Below are positions 17,427 through 25,798 of a stretch of 64,000 bases of DNA, piece by piece. Location of the stretch: NCBI GenBank assembly GCA_002710785.1, contig PAMC01000016.1, forward strand, positions 26,905 through 90,904. Direction: 5' to 3'. The notes beneath the pieces were generated by a model. The model did not search any database. It had not been told where the DNA came from and worked only from the letters and a program-made list of their open reading frames with translations. Every line of letters starts with the position of its first letter. The stretch's first letter is position 1. Made by a program: the position numbers and the translations under genes. Origin of the DNA: a bacterium (GTDB lineage Bacteria; Patescibacteriota; Minisyncoccia; Phycocordibacterales; UBA918).

Positions 17427-18572
17427 TCAGAATATTGGTGTGGCAACGTAGCGCAGTGTGGTTGAGTAGGCATCTGAGGCTTCTTGCAAAGCCGAGATTT
17501 CTACTCGGTACCCCACCCGCGTGGTACCCTCACCGGTTCCTGTCCCATCAGTAGGACCGGTATGACTCATCACTACAACAGGTGTAGTGCTCGCCGCTAC
17601 CCACGAGTTGCTCGTAAACTCTGCGCTGCGTGTTGTTGTCGCATCATCAGAGGTTAGACCCCAGTGCCCAAAGGTGGTTGGATCACCTGGTTGCGCCGCT
17701 GGAGAGAACCAACTTGTAGGTGTGGTGGTGTAATCACCATCGCGGAACGAGTCAATGATAGCGCCGCCTGAAGACATAAATTCTCCATCTTGCGCCACGG
17801 TGACTACGTACCCTTGCGATGCGTTAGTAACCACCCGCAATTCTTGAGCCGTCGTGCTCGCGACCCCTTGCGTCAGATTTCCGAACGCAAGCGTAGTTGG
17901 AGTCGACGAACCGGTGGTGGTGACACCGTTAACAGTCTGACCGCCGCCCACCGCGAGTACCTGAAAGGTAAACGTGGTGTCGACAGTCGCCGTTACGGTA
18001 ACCGTGTCAATAATGACAACCTCGGTCTCACCAGTATCAGTTTGTGTTCCCGCAATGCCAATCTCGTAGCTACCCGTTACGCTCGGGTTCACGAGCTGAT
18101 TGGAGCCAGACCCGCCAAAGCTGGCATGGTCGCCAATCTCAATTGTGGTTGAACCGTTAGCTGCGATTGAAGCGCCGTCGCCAGGACAAAACTCAATCGT
18201 CAGTACTGCTCCACTAAAGCTGATACCGATTTCATCAGAGCCGACGGTGCAGTCTGTGGAAACTGACAAGTCAGTCGCGCCATCCTGCACGTCGATGTCT
18301 GTAGCAGCGATACTAGACGTACCGGTGAACGGACCATCCGAGAAATCGATGGTGATAGTTTCACCATTGCTGATACCCGTAGGGGTCGTAAAGACAATGG
18401 TGTGGTTCGAGGCAGAACCAGGGCTCGAATCGCTCAACGTGTCAGACACGTTGGCAATACTTGCAGCGCTTACCAGCCAGCTGGAGTGAAAGTTGGTGCT
18501 CCAAAATAGGAGCCCGACACTCACAAACGCTGCAACAGCTTTGAGTAGCCGGAATGATTTCATTCCAGACAT
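17427..18572 (-). CDS. WxL-like surface protein (tyrosine variant), copy 1
   Basis: This 381-residue protein has a signal peptide ending near LVSAAS. Residues about 40-195 form a beta domain starting NVSDTLSDSSPGSASNHTI, shared with the WxL-like protein at 56354-57502 and the dockerin protein at 52799-54670. The last 170 residues are WxL-like: TTLAFGNLTQGVASTTAQEL, then GYVVTVAQDGEF where classical WxL proteins have a Trp motif, FGHWGLTSDD, and the terminal YSTTLRYVATPIF where they have YTATLTW-type ends. Classical WxL domains attach non-covalently to the wall or to DUF916 partners. The gene is monocistronic: it has its own terminator and a long leader of about 170 nt. The name WxL-like is by pattern, not by a search. 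Confidence 0.75.
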   Translation of the reverse strand: MSGMKSFRLLKAVAAFVSVGLLFWSTNFHSSWLVSAASIANVSDTLSDSSPGSASNHTIVFTTPTGISNGETITIDFSDGPFTGTSSIAATDIDVQDGATDLSVSTDCTVGSDEIGISFSGAVLTIEFCPGDGASIAANGSTTIEIGDHASFGGSGSNQLVNPSVTGSYEIGIAGTQTDTGETEVVIIDTVTVTATVDTTFTFQVLAVGGGQTVNGVTTTGSSTPTTLAFGNLTQGVASTTAQELRVVTNASQGYVVTVAQDGEFMSSGGAIIDSFRDGDYTTTPTSWFSPAAQPGDPTTFGHWGLTSDDATTTRSAEFTSNSWVAASTTPVVVMSHTGPTDGTGTGEGTTRVGYRVEISALQEASDAYSTTLRYVATPIF

Positions 18573-18746
18573 ACTCTACGTTGTTAAGCTGCAGCACCCA
18601 TCACGAGGATAGCTGAGTCGACTCCAGACTCCACACCGAAGTCGCACTCACGATGCTGTAGCGTACAAATCGTCTCACCGGGCTGTACGGTGATTGGGCA
18701 AGCCCAAAAGACGAGCCGTGCTCGTCTCTACGTTTTGTACTCTTAA

Positions 18747-18752
18747 AGTATA
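18747..18752 (-). promoter_or_regulatory. TATACT -10 element far upstream of WxL-like copy 1
   Basis: The TATACTTTAAGAGTA context resembles TATACTTAAAAGTA upstream of the second WxL-like gene at nearly the same distance (175 and 181 nt to the ATG). The shared box and spacing support a promoter with a long leader. There is no strong -35. Confidence 0.38.
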
Positions 18753-18958
18753 CTCCGCGCCAACGGACACTTGTTCGCGGCTATACACATATAGCTGCAC
18801 AGTTTACCTATCCTACTCAGTCCAGTGGAAAATAAATGAGTAAATGAACGAAGCGATTATTACGAATTTACTTCCGAAGTTTGTCTTAGTCTAGACAAAA
18901 ATCCTGGAAGGCCAGTATCGATACTCGCAGTCTGTGAGTAAAACGGGTGATCAGCAAT

Positions 18959-19034
18959 CTACTGCGCTGAATAGCTTAGCAACAACGCAGTAGAATCGCC
19001 CTAGATCAGGAGCGATTCACTCGCGAAAATTCGC
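18959..19034. ncRNA. Candidate structured RNA: three adjacent hairpins
   Basis: Three consecutive inverted repeats with 8-, 7- (plus 3 inner) and 5-bp stems are packed into 76 bp just after the dockerin gene stop on the minus strand. None has a clear U-run, so a simple terminator is not the best reading. They could form a structured 3' UTR or a small RNA. The strand is undetermined. Confidence 0.25.
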
Positions 19035-19064
19035 AACAGTCGGCTTCGCCTTGTTTGCTCATTT

Positions 19065-20192
19065 TTACCCAGTCCAGTTAAACAGCAAAATCGAAAAGTC
19101 CTCAATACCAACGTTGCCGTTACCATTTATGTCAGCTGGAGGGTCAGAGTCGCCTCCGGTAGTCTGCCACCAAAAAATCATGATCGAGAAGTCAATTAAG
19201 TTTACAAAACCGTCACGGTTAAGGTCGGTTGGTGTGGTAGCGCGGCCATCAACGCCTACAAATAAGGTGAGGCTGCTACTAAAGCTACTCTCAGTCACGA
19301 GGACTCCGCTACCTTGGATAAAGCGAGTGCGAAGTAAATACTCAGCGGGCGCGAGGCCGGCAGTATTAAATTGGTACTCCCAGACTCCATTTGCGCCTGA
19401 TGTTACCTCGGCTATCTGCTCGTCGTCCTGATAAATCTGTACCGTCTTATCTGGTGCAGTTTGACCACGTAATAGAATGACATCTCCAGGATCAATCGTA
19501 ACGTCATCAGCAGAAATGGTTGGTGGTAGTAGCACACCTCGGACAGTTGTGACCGCACCCTGCGTCACATCAAAGGTTGAATTGTACGTAATCGAACGTG
19601 TACCAAAGGTGTCTTCAGACCACAAGCCGAGCGAAGCGGTACCTGGCTCAGCGTCGACTGCAAACTCAAATTCGCCGTCACTATCAGCCCGAATAGTCCC
19701 AACCTGCTCGGCATCCAGTAGCACCTGAACTGTCTCATTGGGGTACGCGATGCCTTCAACACGCACAAGCGTATCGCCAAGCTCTTCATCACTACCGCCA
19801 GAATTTCCACTTCCGCCACCTGAGCTGCCGCCGCCGCCAAAACCAGCTGGTTCTACCTGGCAGTCTGCCGAACAAAAGTCATCATCGGTATTGTTGCCGT
19901 CGTCACATTCTTCGTCAAACAAGGTCTGTAAAATGCCGTCCCCGCAGTACGGACCAAACTGACAGTCAACGTCACACTGACGACCAGCAATGGTGGTGCT
20001 ATACGCACCTGTCTCACCGGGCACGTCACACGCCTCGTTAAAATTTACGAGCGCGTCGCCGCAAATACTAATACCCACAGTAGTAGTCGCAACCGTTGTG
20101 GTGAGCGTTGAAGTGGGTGTCGTAGTAGCAAACCCCACATACGGCAGCAAGAGTAAAAGGCTGAGAACACCAGCTCTTAGACGCGATAGCAT
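19065..20192 (-). CDS. Secreted Cys-rich dockerin protein
   Basis: The protein has about 375 residues. A signal peptide ends near GFATTT. Residues about 45-115 hold Cys-rich repeats of the DUF4215 / myxococcal type (ICGDALVNFNEACD; YCGDGILQTLFDEECDDGNN). A Gly/Ser hinge, two Ig-like domains (GIAYPNETVQVLLDAEQVG; LRGQTAPDKTVQIYQDDEQ) and a C-terminal dockerin follow. The dockerin loops are DLNRDGFVNLID and DINGNGNVGIED, separated by GGDSDPPA; the end FNWTG is shared with the dockerin protein at 52799-54670. There is no anchor, so surface retention probably depends on a cohesin. The second ATG is chosen because AGAGG lies 7 nt upstream of it; the first ATG is only 1 nt away. It follows a DUF916-like gene by 20 nt. 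Confidence 0.88.
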   Translation of the reverse strand: MLSRLRAGVLSLLLLLPYVGFATTTPTSTLTTTVATTTVGISICGDALVNFNEACDVPGETGAYSTTIAGRQCDVDCQFGPYCGDGILQTLFDEECDDGNNTDDDFCSADCQVEPAGFGGGGSSGGGSGNSGGSDEELGDTLVRVEGIAYPNETVQVLLDAEQVGTIRADSDGEFEFAVDAEPGTASLGLWSEDTFGTRSITYNSTFDVTQGAVTTVRGVLLPPTISADDVTIDPGDVILLRGQTAPDKTVQIYQDDEQIAEVTSGANGVWEYQFNTAGLAPAEYLLRTRFIQGSGVLVTESSFSSSLTLFVGVDGRATTPTDLNRDGFVNLIDFSIMIFWWQTTGGDSDPPADINGNGNVGIEDFSILLFNWTG

Positions 20193-20212
20193 GCACATAC
20201 CTCTTTGCAGTA

Positions 20213-21157
20213 CTAGCTACGGCGACGATACACCAGTAGACCGATAATGATTAAGACGGTGAGAATCGGCAAAATAATTGAGACCTTGTGCGGCAGTGAC
20301 AAGCCAGCAAAACCATACCCGGCCGTCTGCAACGTGCCGTACGGCAGGATATTTAGCGTCAGCTCACCCTCCTGTTTAATGTCATCTTGATTATAAATGG
20401 AGTACCGTGCCAGGTACGAACCAGCTGGCAAGCGCGTTGGTATCTCGGCCACCACGTCTTCAGTTGCAAATGGCTGCACTCTGACAATTCGGTTGCGGTG
20501 GTGAGTCTCCTCCAGAAGCGTCTGTCCGGTTGAATCGTAGATCTTGAAAACCACATCGCTCGGCGCTACGTCAACGTTGCCGGTATTCTCGATACGCATG
20601 CCAAAGTTAATCTTAGCTGGGAAGTAGAGCCAGCCAACTTTGTGTCCCTCGTTAAAGTCGGGCAATTCGATCTTGCGTACACGAAAATCAAATATCTCTC
20701 TATCAATGATCGTTAGGTCGATGTCGACTTGTGCACCTAAAGAAATGTTAACGGCGCCAGCAGTTTCAGAGCCCGGTGGTGGTGCAGTCTTAATGCGGAT
20801 CTTGCCAGAGTAACGTCGGAATTCTGCGTCGTCAGGGACCGTCACCCGAACGGTCACCGGCACTTTTTTGGCGCCAACTGGCATAGCAATGAGATCACCC
20901 TCGAGCACCTCTACCCAGTCAGCAATCGTGGGGGCATCAACCGTGATGCGGGCGTTGAGTGGGGTTGATGGGTCGCTGCGGACCATGAGAATCTGCTGTT
21001 CGTATACTGAGTTACGCGTCAAGCTCGTATTACGCACGTACGGTGGTGTAATACCAAAACCAGCGTAGGAAAGATTGACCCCCACCACGTAGGCAATAAA
21101 GAACACCGAGAAAAATACGTAGAGCTTCTTTATCATGTCACAATCACTTCTTCCCAT
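20213..21157 (-). CDS. DUF916-like exported protein with C-terminal anchor
   Basis: The protein has about 314 residues. A signal peptide (IKKLYVFFSVFFIAYVVGV) ends at LSYAG. The ectodomain begins FGITPPYVRNTSLTRNSVYE and contains WVEVLEGD, a first Ig-like domain, then IENTGNVDVAPSDVVFKIYD as in DUF916-type second domains. A membrane helix (VSIILPILTVLIIIGLLVY) and a three-Arg end follow. The chosen ATG has GAGG 5 nt upstream; a second ATG seven codons later (21136) gives a shorter signal peptide. It starts after a strong terminator and precedes the Cys-rich dockerin gene, so its transcript links a WxL-partner type anchor with a dockerin protein. Confidence 0.8.
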   Translation of the reverse strand: MGRSDCDMIKKLYVFFSVFFIAYVVGVNLSYAGFGITPPYVRNTSLTRNSVYEQQILMVRSDPSTPLNARITVDAPTIADWVEVLEGDLIAMPVGAKKVPVTVRVTVPDDAEFRRYSGKIRIKTAPPPGSETAGAVNISLGAQVDIDLTIIDREIFDFRVRKIELPDFNEGHKVGWLYFPAKINFGMRIENTGNVDVAPSDVVFKIYDSTGQTLLEETHHRNRIVRVQPFATEDVVAEIPTRLPAGSYLARYSIYNQDDIKQEGELTLNILPYGTLQTAGYGFAGLSLPHKVSIILPILTVLIIIGLLVYRRRS

Positions 21158-21185
21158 TATCACCTCAACTGGGCGATAAAACAAC

Positions 21186-21210
21186 AGCCACCGTCTGGAT
21201 AACGGTGGCT
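21186..21210 (-). terminator. Intrinsic terminator after the 631-residue protein gene
   Basis: Arms AGCCACCGT and ACGGTGGCT pair perfectly over 9 bp around a 7-nt loop. On the minus strand TGTTGTTTTAT follows. It separates the ABC-transporter operon from the DUF916/dockerin pair. Confidence 0.75.
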
Positions 21211-21241
21211 ATCTGGTTAGCTATTTCAGCAAGTTTTAGGC

Positions 21242-23137
21242 CTACGGACCCCAGCGGGTTGAACTACTTGTTTGTGCAACAAACTCGTTTCGTCCCGTGT
21301 AGAGACCAGCTAGAGTAATAGTGCCTGGCACCTCAATACCCCAGTAGGTGGTGCCTGACGGCTGAGTTGACGTTGCGGTAGGCTTTAATACACCGAGACG
21401 CAAACGTTGTGCGGAGGTGGTCGCCGGCAAATCCTGGCCTGAGCCGTACGGCAAGCTTGAGGTAGCGTATTCCTGTTGGTACTCAGCAATAGATGAAGTC
21501 GCTGTAGTTGAGGCGACGTTTGGACACCCGCCAACAGTAAATGTGTCGGGACACATATGCACACCACCGAGCTCTTGGTCGACACCTACGTTACCGGTTG
21601 CGCGCGTAGTTGTAGTGGCGTTTAGGTTGCCGGTATTATCGCCTGGTGCTAAGTCACCGTACGGAATTGCGTTGGTGTCGAGTGCAAATGAGAGGAATGA
21701 TACCACTTCAATGTTCGCTGTTGTGCTTTGTACAAACGAGCTGGTTGCGCTGTCGTCATCTACAGCACTGATTCCGGCACGCCAGTCCTCAGTTTCATAA
21801 ACTGGTGTTTCGGCAGCAGGATCGGTTGGGTCAGCAACGTACCAAAGCGGGAAGGTACACTCCCAAAGCTCAGTAGCGTCTGTTGGTCCACCACACGCGC
21901 CAGCACCAGTGGTCGTTGCGGTACAGCTAACGTTCCAGTCAGCGCCAGCACCACTTTCGTAACAGTTGTTAGGGTTGTAGTTACTGCCAGCTCCGTCACA
22001 CGTTGTCGAGCCAACGCCTGAACGGTACACCGAGGCGATGTAATTCGTAATTTCCGAACCAGCCACGCTGTTCTCACAACTGTTAGCGTCGTTAGCAACA
22101 AAGGTCAGCGTGAAGCCAGTCGTCTCGCCAGCTGCTGTATCGAGAGTCATGTCAAGGCCACCGTTAAGTGAGATCAGTGCGCCATCGATGGTCGGGGCTA
22201 CGTTTGCTACAACGTACTGGTTATTAGCTCCTTGCTGGCCACCACTGGCTTCGTGACCATGGTTGTCTACGACGTAGACGTAGGCATCGTACGTGTCGTC
22301 TTGTAGTGGTGTCGCAGTAGTTGTGGCCGCGGAAAGCACTACCGGTGTACCAGAGGTGAAAGTAGATGTGGCAATGGTACCAGCTGGACCACACGCGTTA
22401 GTGGTTGGATTGTAGTCGTTAGAGACACACACCAAGAGCTGCATGGTGTCGACGCCGCCAAGAGAGTCGGTATCAGATGATGTTGCACTGAAGGTGAGCG
22501 TGCCAGCTGGGTCGACTGGTCCGTCGTTCACGATTCCAGTAAAGGTTGGCCGGTGGTTTACTACAAACGGAGACGCCGTGGTAGTCGTGCCTTGGTAGCC
22601 AGGACTACACTCAGGGTTTACCGCGTCATCGTCACATGCGAACGCCCACCAGGTATTACTCTCAGGCATTGCCTCAGTGGTTGTCGTCGCTGCACGCGCC
22701 TCGGTGCCACTGATTGTACTGGTTGAGATAGCAATTTGGTCATTGTTATCACAGGTAGGTGGCGCACTACCATCACCCGCTCCTGACTGGGCAGTAGCGG
22801 CATTGGTGGCACACACAATGAGGAAGTACGGGGCCCCGTTCTGGTCAGTCGCGGTACCAACGATAGCCAGCTCATCACCTGAGTTGGTTGGGTTAGTAGC
22901 TGACGATTCAGTTTCTTCGTTTGGTTCATCCGCCTCCAGTAAGAACTGTGGTGGGGTGTTTAGAACATTAACCGAAGTGGTCGCAAGCTGCTGCGCAGAT
23001 ACGTTGTTAATTTCAGCCTGGCCGAGATTAAGTAAAAATACGAGTAAAAATATACCTAAAGCACCGACTGTGGTGAGTACGGTGATCTTGCCGGCGGTAG
23101 TGAGTGGCTGGCGATTTGCTCTAACTTTGTACGACAT
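21242..23137 (-). CDS. 631-residue membrane-anchored surface protein sharing its C-terminus with the giant
   Basis: An N-terminal membrane segment (about residues 18-38, ITVLTTVGALGIFLLVFLL) follows a basic, non-cleavable-looking start. The exterior contains several Ig-like domains with cysteine-containing loops (FLIVCATNAATAQSG, WWAFACDDDAVNPECSPGY, MQLLVCVSNDYNPTTNACG). The last 170 residues (SFLSFALDTNAIPYGDLAPG to the YWGIEVPG strand and GLYTGRNEFVA) match the end of the giant protein, where YWGIAIPFG and HSGINTFTA occupy the same places. The shared C-terminus may be a sorting or anchoring module. It follows the ABC permease and has its own terminator. The function is not known. Confidence 0.75.
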   Translation of the reverse strand: MSYKVRANRQPLTTAGKITVLTTVGALGIFLLVFLLNLGQAEINNVSAQQLATTSVNVLNTPPQFLLEADEPNEETESSATNPTNSGDELAIVGTATDQNGAPYFLIVCATNAATAQSGAGDGSAPPTCDNNDQIAISTSTISGTEARAATTTTEAMPESNTWWAFACDDDAVNPECSPGYQGTTTTASPFVVNHRPTFTGIVNDGPVDPAGTLTFSATSSDTDSLGGVDTMQLLVCVSNDYNPTTNACGPAGTIATSTFTSGTPVVLSAATTTATPLQDDTYDAYVYVVDNHGHEASGGQQGANNQYVVANVAPTIDGALISLNGGLDMTLDTAAGETTGFTLTFVANDANSCENSVAGSEITNYIASVYRSGVGSTTCDGAGSNYNPNNCYESGAGADWNVSCTATTTGAGACGGPTDATELWECTFPLWYVADPTDPAAETPVYETEDWRAGISAVDDDSATSSFVQSTTANIEVVSFLSFALDTNAIPYGDLAPGDNTGNLNATTTTRATGNVGVDQELGGVHMCPDTFTVGGCPNVASTTATSSIAEYQQEYATSSLPYGSGQDLPATTSAQRLRLGVLKPTATSTQPSGTTYWGIEVPGTITLAGLYTGRNEFVAQTSSSTRWGP

Positions 23138-23231
23138 AATAAATAACTAGCTGTCACCAATAATTGTAACGAATTTACGTTCCTCTGTGCGCTGCGCACG
23201 TTGATAAGTGTTGATAGTAGTTTTGAGCCAA

Positions 23232-24440
23232 CTACTCGTAGCGGATGGCATCGAGTGGGTTTAGGGATGCCGCCCGACGGGCCGGGAAAATACCAGTCAA
23301 ATACCCGACCGCAGCAGAGAAAAGCGCAATAAACGTAAGAAAAGTGAGCGGAAACGAGAATAATTGCACTGCTTGACCGCCAAACTGACTGGCTACGAAG
23401 TTGAGTAAGACATTAATAGTCGCTCCAAATATAACTCCCATGACAATTCCCGACAAACCACCCAGAAAACCAACGATGATTGATTCAGACACAAAGAGCC
23501 ACTTAATGTCGCTCGGTGACGCGCCAATAGTGCGCATAATACCAATCTCTTTGGTTCTCTCCAGAAGCGTCACGGTCATCGTGTTAAACATACCAATCGC
23601 CGACACGACGAGCGCAATACCACCAAAGATTGCTAAAGTGACCTGGATACCCTGGAAGATCTTACTGGCTTGGTCGACAGTTTTTGAGAGCGCCGTTACC
23701 CGGTACCCATCTTCGATCAGTTCAGCTTCAACCGGCTCAAGAAATTCGTTGGTGCTGACACGCACCTGGGCTCGCTCGTACTCATCGATACCTACGTAAT
23801 TGCGTAGTTCTGGCATCATCATAAGGGCGTTAAGCACACCTTCCTCTTTGGTAATACCGCGTACGAGGTAATCTTTTTCGATGGGAATTTCTAGAATTTC
23901 GTCAGTGCCGTCGTCGGCCGGCACAAGCAAGCGGAACGTTACCTGCTCACCAACAAAGGTTTCAGCCTCTTCAATACCAAATAATTTGAGGACCGCTGGT
24001 GAAAGCATGACCGAGCTACCATCGCCAGCATCATCGTCAGTGAATACCTGACCGGCAGAGGCAGTAATACCGGCGTAGCGCAGGTATGGCGGCTCTGCTC
24101 CCTGCAAGAAAACGTTGCCGGTCAATCCTTTGTAGGTAATGAGGGCTGGAAAGCGAGCTAACGGCGCAGCGTCGAGGACGTTGTCTTTTTCTTCAAACTC
24201 ACGAATGGTCTCATCTGTAATCTGCAAATTTTGTGCGCCAGTAGCAGACACACCAAGCGAGAGAAGGGTTTCACCAAATACAATCTGCTCAAGAATGATC
24301 TGCTGCAACCCGAATCCTAGACCTACTAAAACCACCACCGCACCAGTGCCCACGCCCATGCCAAGAATAGTCAGCCAAGTACGCATCGGGTTTGTTTTAA
24401 AGGCTCGGGTTGAGAGTTGGGCTAGATCTTGTGCTCGCAT
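23232..24440 (-). CDS. MacB/LolC-type ABC transporter permease
   Basis: The 402-residue protein has the FtsX/MacB layout. A first membrane helix lies near residues 22-45 (LTILGMGVGTGAVVVLVGLG), followed by a large extracytoplasmic domain of about 210 residues and three C-terminal helices. Characteristic stretches are TVTLLERTKEIGIMRTIGA, the coupling segment that contacts the ATPase, and the end FPARRAASLNPLDAIRYE. This class works by mechanotransmission rather than classical transport and often handles lipoproteins, peptides or cell-wall enzymes. The ATPase gene lies 26 nt upstream, so the pair probably forms a homodimeric MacB-like complex. TATACT lies 11 nt before the ATG, which could add a secondary promoter. 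Confidence 0.92.
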   Translation of the reverse strand: MRAQDLAQLSTRAFKTNPMRTWLTILGMGVGTGAVVVLVGLGFGLQQIILEQIVFGETLLSLGVSATGAQNLQITDETIREFEEKDNVLDAAPLARFPALITYKGLTGNVFLQGAEPPYLRYAGITASAGQVFTDDDAGDGSSVMLSPAVLKLFGIEEAETFVGEQVTFRLLVPADDGTDEILEIPIEKDYLVRGITKEEGVLNALMMMPELRNYVGIDEYERAQVRVSTNEFLEPVEAELIEDGYRVTALSKTVDQASKIFQGIQVTLAIFGGIALVVSAIGMFNTMTVTLLERTKEIGIMRTIGASPSDIKWLFVSESIIVGFLGGLSGIVMGVIFGATINVLLNFVASQFGGQAVQLFSFPLTFLTFIALFSAAVGYLTGIFPARRAASLNPLDAIRYE

Positions 24441-24466
24441 ACTACGTACTCAGTATAACAACGGGG

Positions 24467-25792
24467 CTACGACTTGTAGCTGACGTCCACACCTTGGGCA
24501 ATTAGCTTTTCAAAGTAGCGGGTTAGTGAATCAGCCTCCTTCTCAGCCAGACTCAGTCCGCCGACGGTAATGCCGCGCGCGAGCATTTCGTGAAAAGTGG
24601 CTTCTTCTATCACGCCGGTTACGCGGTCGGCAATGAGGTCGACCAGATTTTTGTTCTGTTTCTCTGAAAGCTGGAGGCGGTAGGAGTGCAAAAGATGATC
24701 ACGTAACCGCTCGGCCAGTTGGTCTTGGCTAAAGAACGAGCTAGCCTCTTTTTCTCGCTGCGCTCTAAAGCGACGAATGTCGTCAGCCTGCTCAATCATG
24801 CGGGTAGAAATTTTTGCCATTTTACGAGCAGTGGCAGCATCGATGCCGATACCACCAGCTTCAAACGGAGCGGTTAAGGATTTCACAAAGGCGTCTTTGT
24901 GCAGTTTGCCCTTAATGAGGTAGCGAATGGACTTCTCGAGGCGTACCAATTGATCGTACGTGTAGTCTTGTGTTAGGTAGTTGACGAGACTCTTTACGCG
25001 CAGCGTGTCAATTGAGTCGTACGGGAATAGTCGAGCCAACTGTTCGAGTTCGGTCACGATGGTCTCTCCTTCTTTTACTGGTTTAATTTGCTTACGCTGC
25101 GGGTTGACCACCTCACGTACGATGCGGCCATCCTTGAGGTAGTACACGCGATGCGCGTAGCTTAAGTGCGCTGCGTTATGAGAGACCATAATAACGGTCC
25201 GGCGGTCAAACGTGTTAATTTCGTCAATTTTGTCCATTACCTGCTGCGTGGATACTGAGTCGAGGTTACCAGTCGGCTCGTCAGCCAAGAGAATCTTCGG
25301 GTCGTTCACCATCGAGCGAGATACCGACACACGCTGCTGTTGCCCACCGGAGAGCATCGCCGGAATCTTATGTGAGACAAACCCCACCCCAAACCGATCG
25401 AGTAGCGACTGCGCGCGACGGTTGCGCTTTTTCTTGTCAGCGTCGCAAAAAATCATCGGTAGCGCCACGTTGTCGAGCACCGTGAGCGATGGAATGAGGT
25501 TAAATTGCTGGAAGATAATCCCCATCACGTACCGCTGAAAGTAGACGCGTTCCTCAGGTGGGTAGCTGTAAATATCGTCACCCCGGATAAGCATAGTTCC
25601 GTTACCTGGTGGCAGCGAGCCTTGGATGGTGTACATGAGGGTCGACTTACCAGACCCGGAGGCGCCAAAGAGAATAATGTACTCCCCTTCGTAGATATCG
25701 GTATTGACGCTGGAGAGCGCTTTAAACTCATTACTTTTACCCTTGTTGTAGGTAATGTCGAGGTCTCTACAGATGATCAGTGGTTTTGCCAT
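24467..25792 (-). CDS. MacB/LolD-type ABC ATPase with unusual 210-residue C-terminal extension
   Basis: Residues 1-225 are a complete ABC domain: Walker A GASGSGKST (Lys near 49), Q-loop IIFQQFNL, signature LSGGQQQRVSVSR, Walker B ILLADEPTGNLD and switch His in MVSHNAAH. LolD/MacB-type ATPases normally end close to this point at about 220-250 residues. Here a mainly helical extension of about 210 residues follows (LEQLARLFPYDSIDTLRVKS; LHKDAFVKSLTAPFEAGG; FEKLIAQGVDVSYKS) with no family I recognise. The extension is predicted cytoplasmic and could regulate the transporter or bind another protein. The gene starts 6 nt after the Fn3 protein and is followed by the permease. Confidence 0.9.
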   Translation of the reverse strand: MAKPLIICRDLDITYNKGKSNEFKALSSVNTDIYEGEYIILFGASGSGKSTLMYTIQGSLPPGNGTMLIRGDDIYSYPPEERVYFQRYVMGIIFQQFNLIPSLTVLDNVALPMIFCDADKKKRNRRAQSLLDRFGVGFVSHKIPAMLSGGQQQRVSVSRSMVNDPKILLADEPTGNLDSVSTQQVMDKIDEINTFDRRTVIMVSHNAAHLSYAHRVYYLKDGRIVREVVNPQRKQIKPVKEGETIVTELEQLARLFPYDSIDTLRVKSLVNYLTQDYTYDQLVRLEKSIRYLIKGKLHKDAFVKSLTAPFEAGGIGIDAATARKMAKISTRMIEQADDIRRFRAQREKEASSFFSQDQLAERLRDHLLHSYRLQLSEKQNKNLVDLIADRVTGVIEEATFHEMLARGITVGGLSLAEKEADSLTRYFEKLIAQGVDVSYKS

Positions 25793-25798
25793 AACAGT

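Larger units (their letters stand above)
18573..19064. other. 490-bp non-coding region: long leader plus palindrome cluster
   Basis: No gene of useful length was found on either strand. The part next to the WxL-like gene (18573-18746) would be its 5' leader if transcription starts at the TATACT box. It contains a hairpin with arms AGACGAGC and GCTCGTCT (18709-18727), which on the minus strand is followed by TTTT. Further right are TTTGTCT/AGACAAA (18880-18899), AGTATCGATACT (about 18914-18925), CTACTGCG/CGCAGTAG (18959-18993), GAATCGC/GCGATTC (18993-19018) and GCGAAAATTCGC (19023-19034). Confidence 0.6.

Noticed and set aside
18815..18845. A CAGTCCAGT match to the end of the dockerin genes, reading as a possible dockerin remnant ending in HWTE.
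   Set aside because: In the frame that gives HWTE, a stop occurs about 25 codons upstream and the residues before it lack any calcium-loop pattern. The short match is best explained by chance.
13052..20192. A classical cellulosome for polysaccharide breakdown.
   Set aside because: No glycoside hydrolase, esterase or cellulose-binding module was recognised on any dockerin protein. The cargo domains look structural or adhesive.
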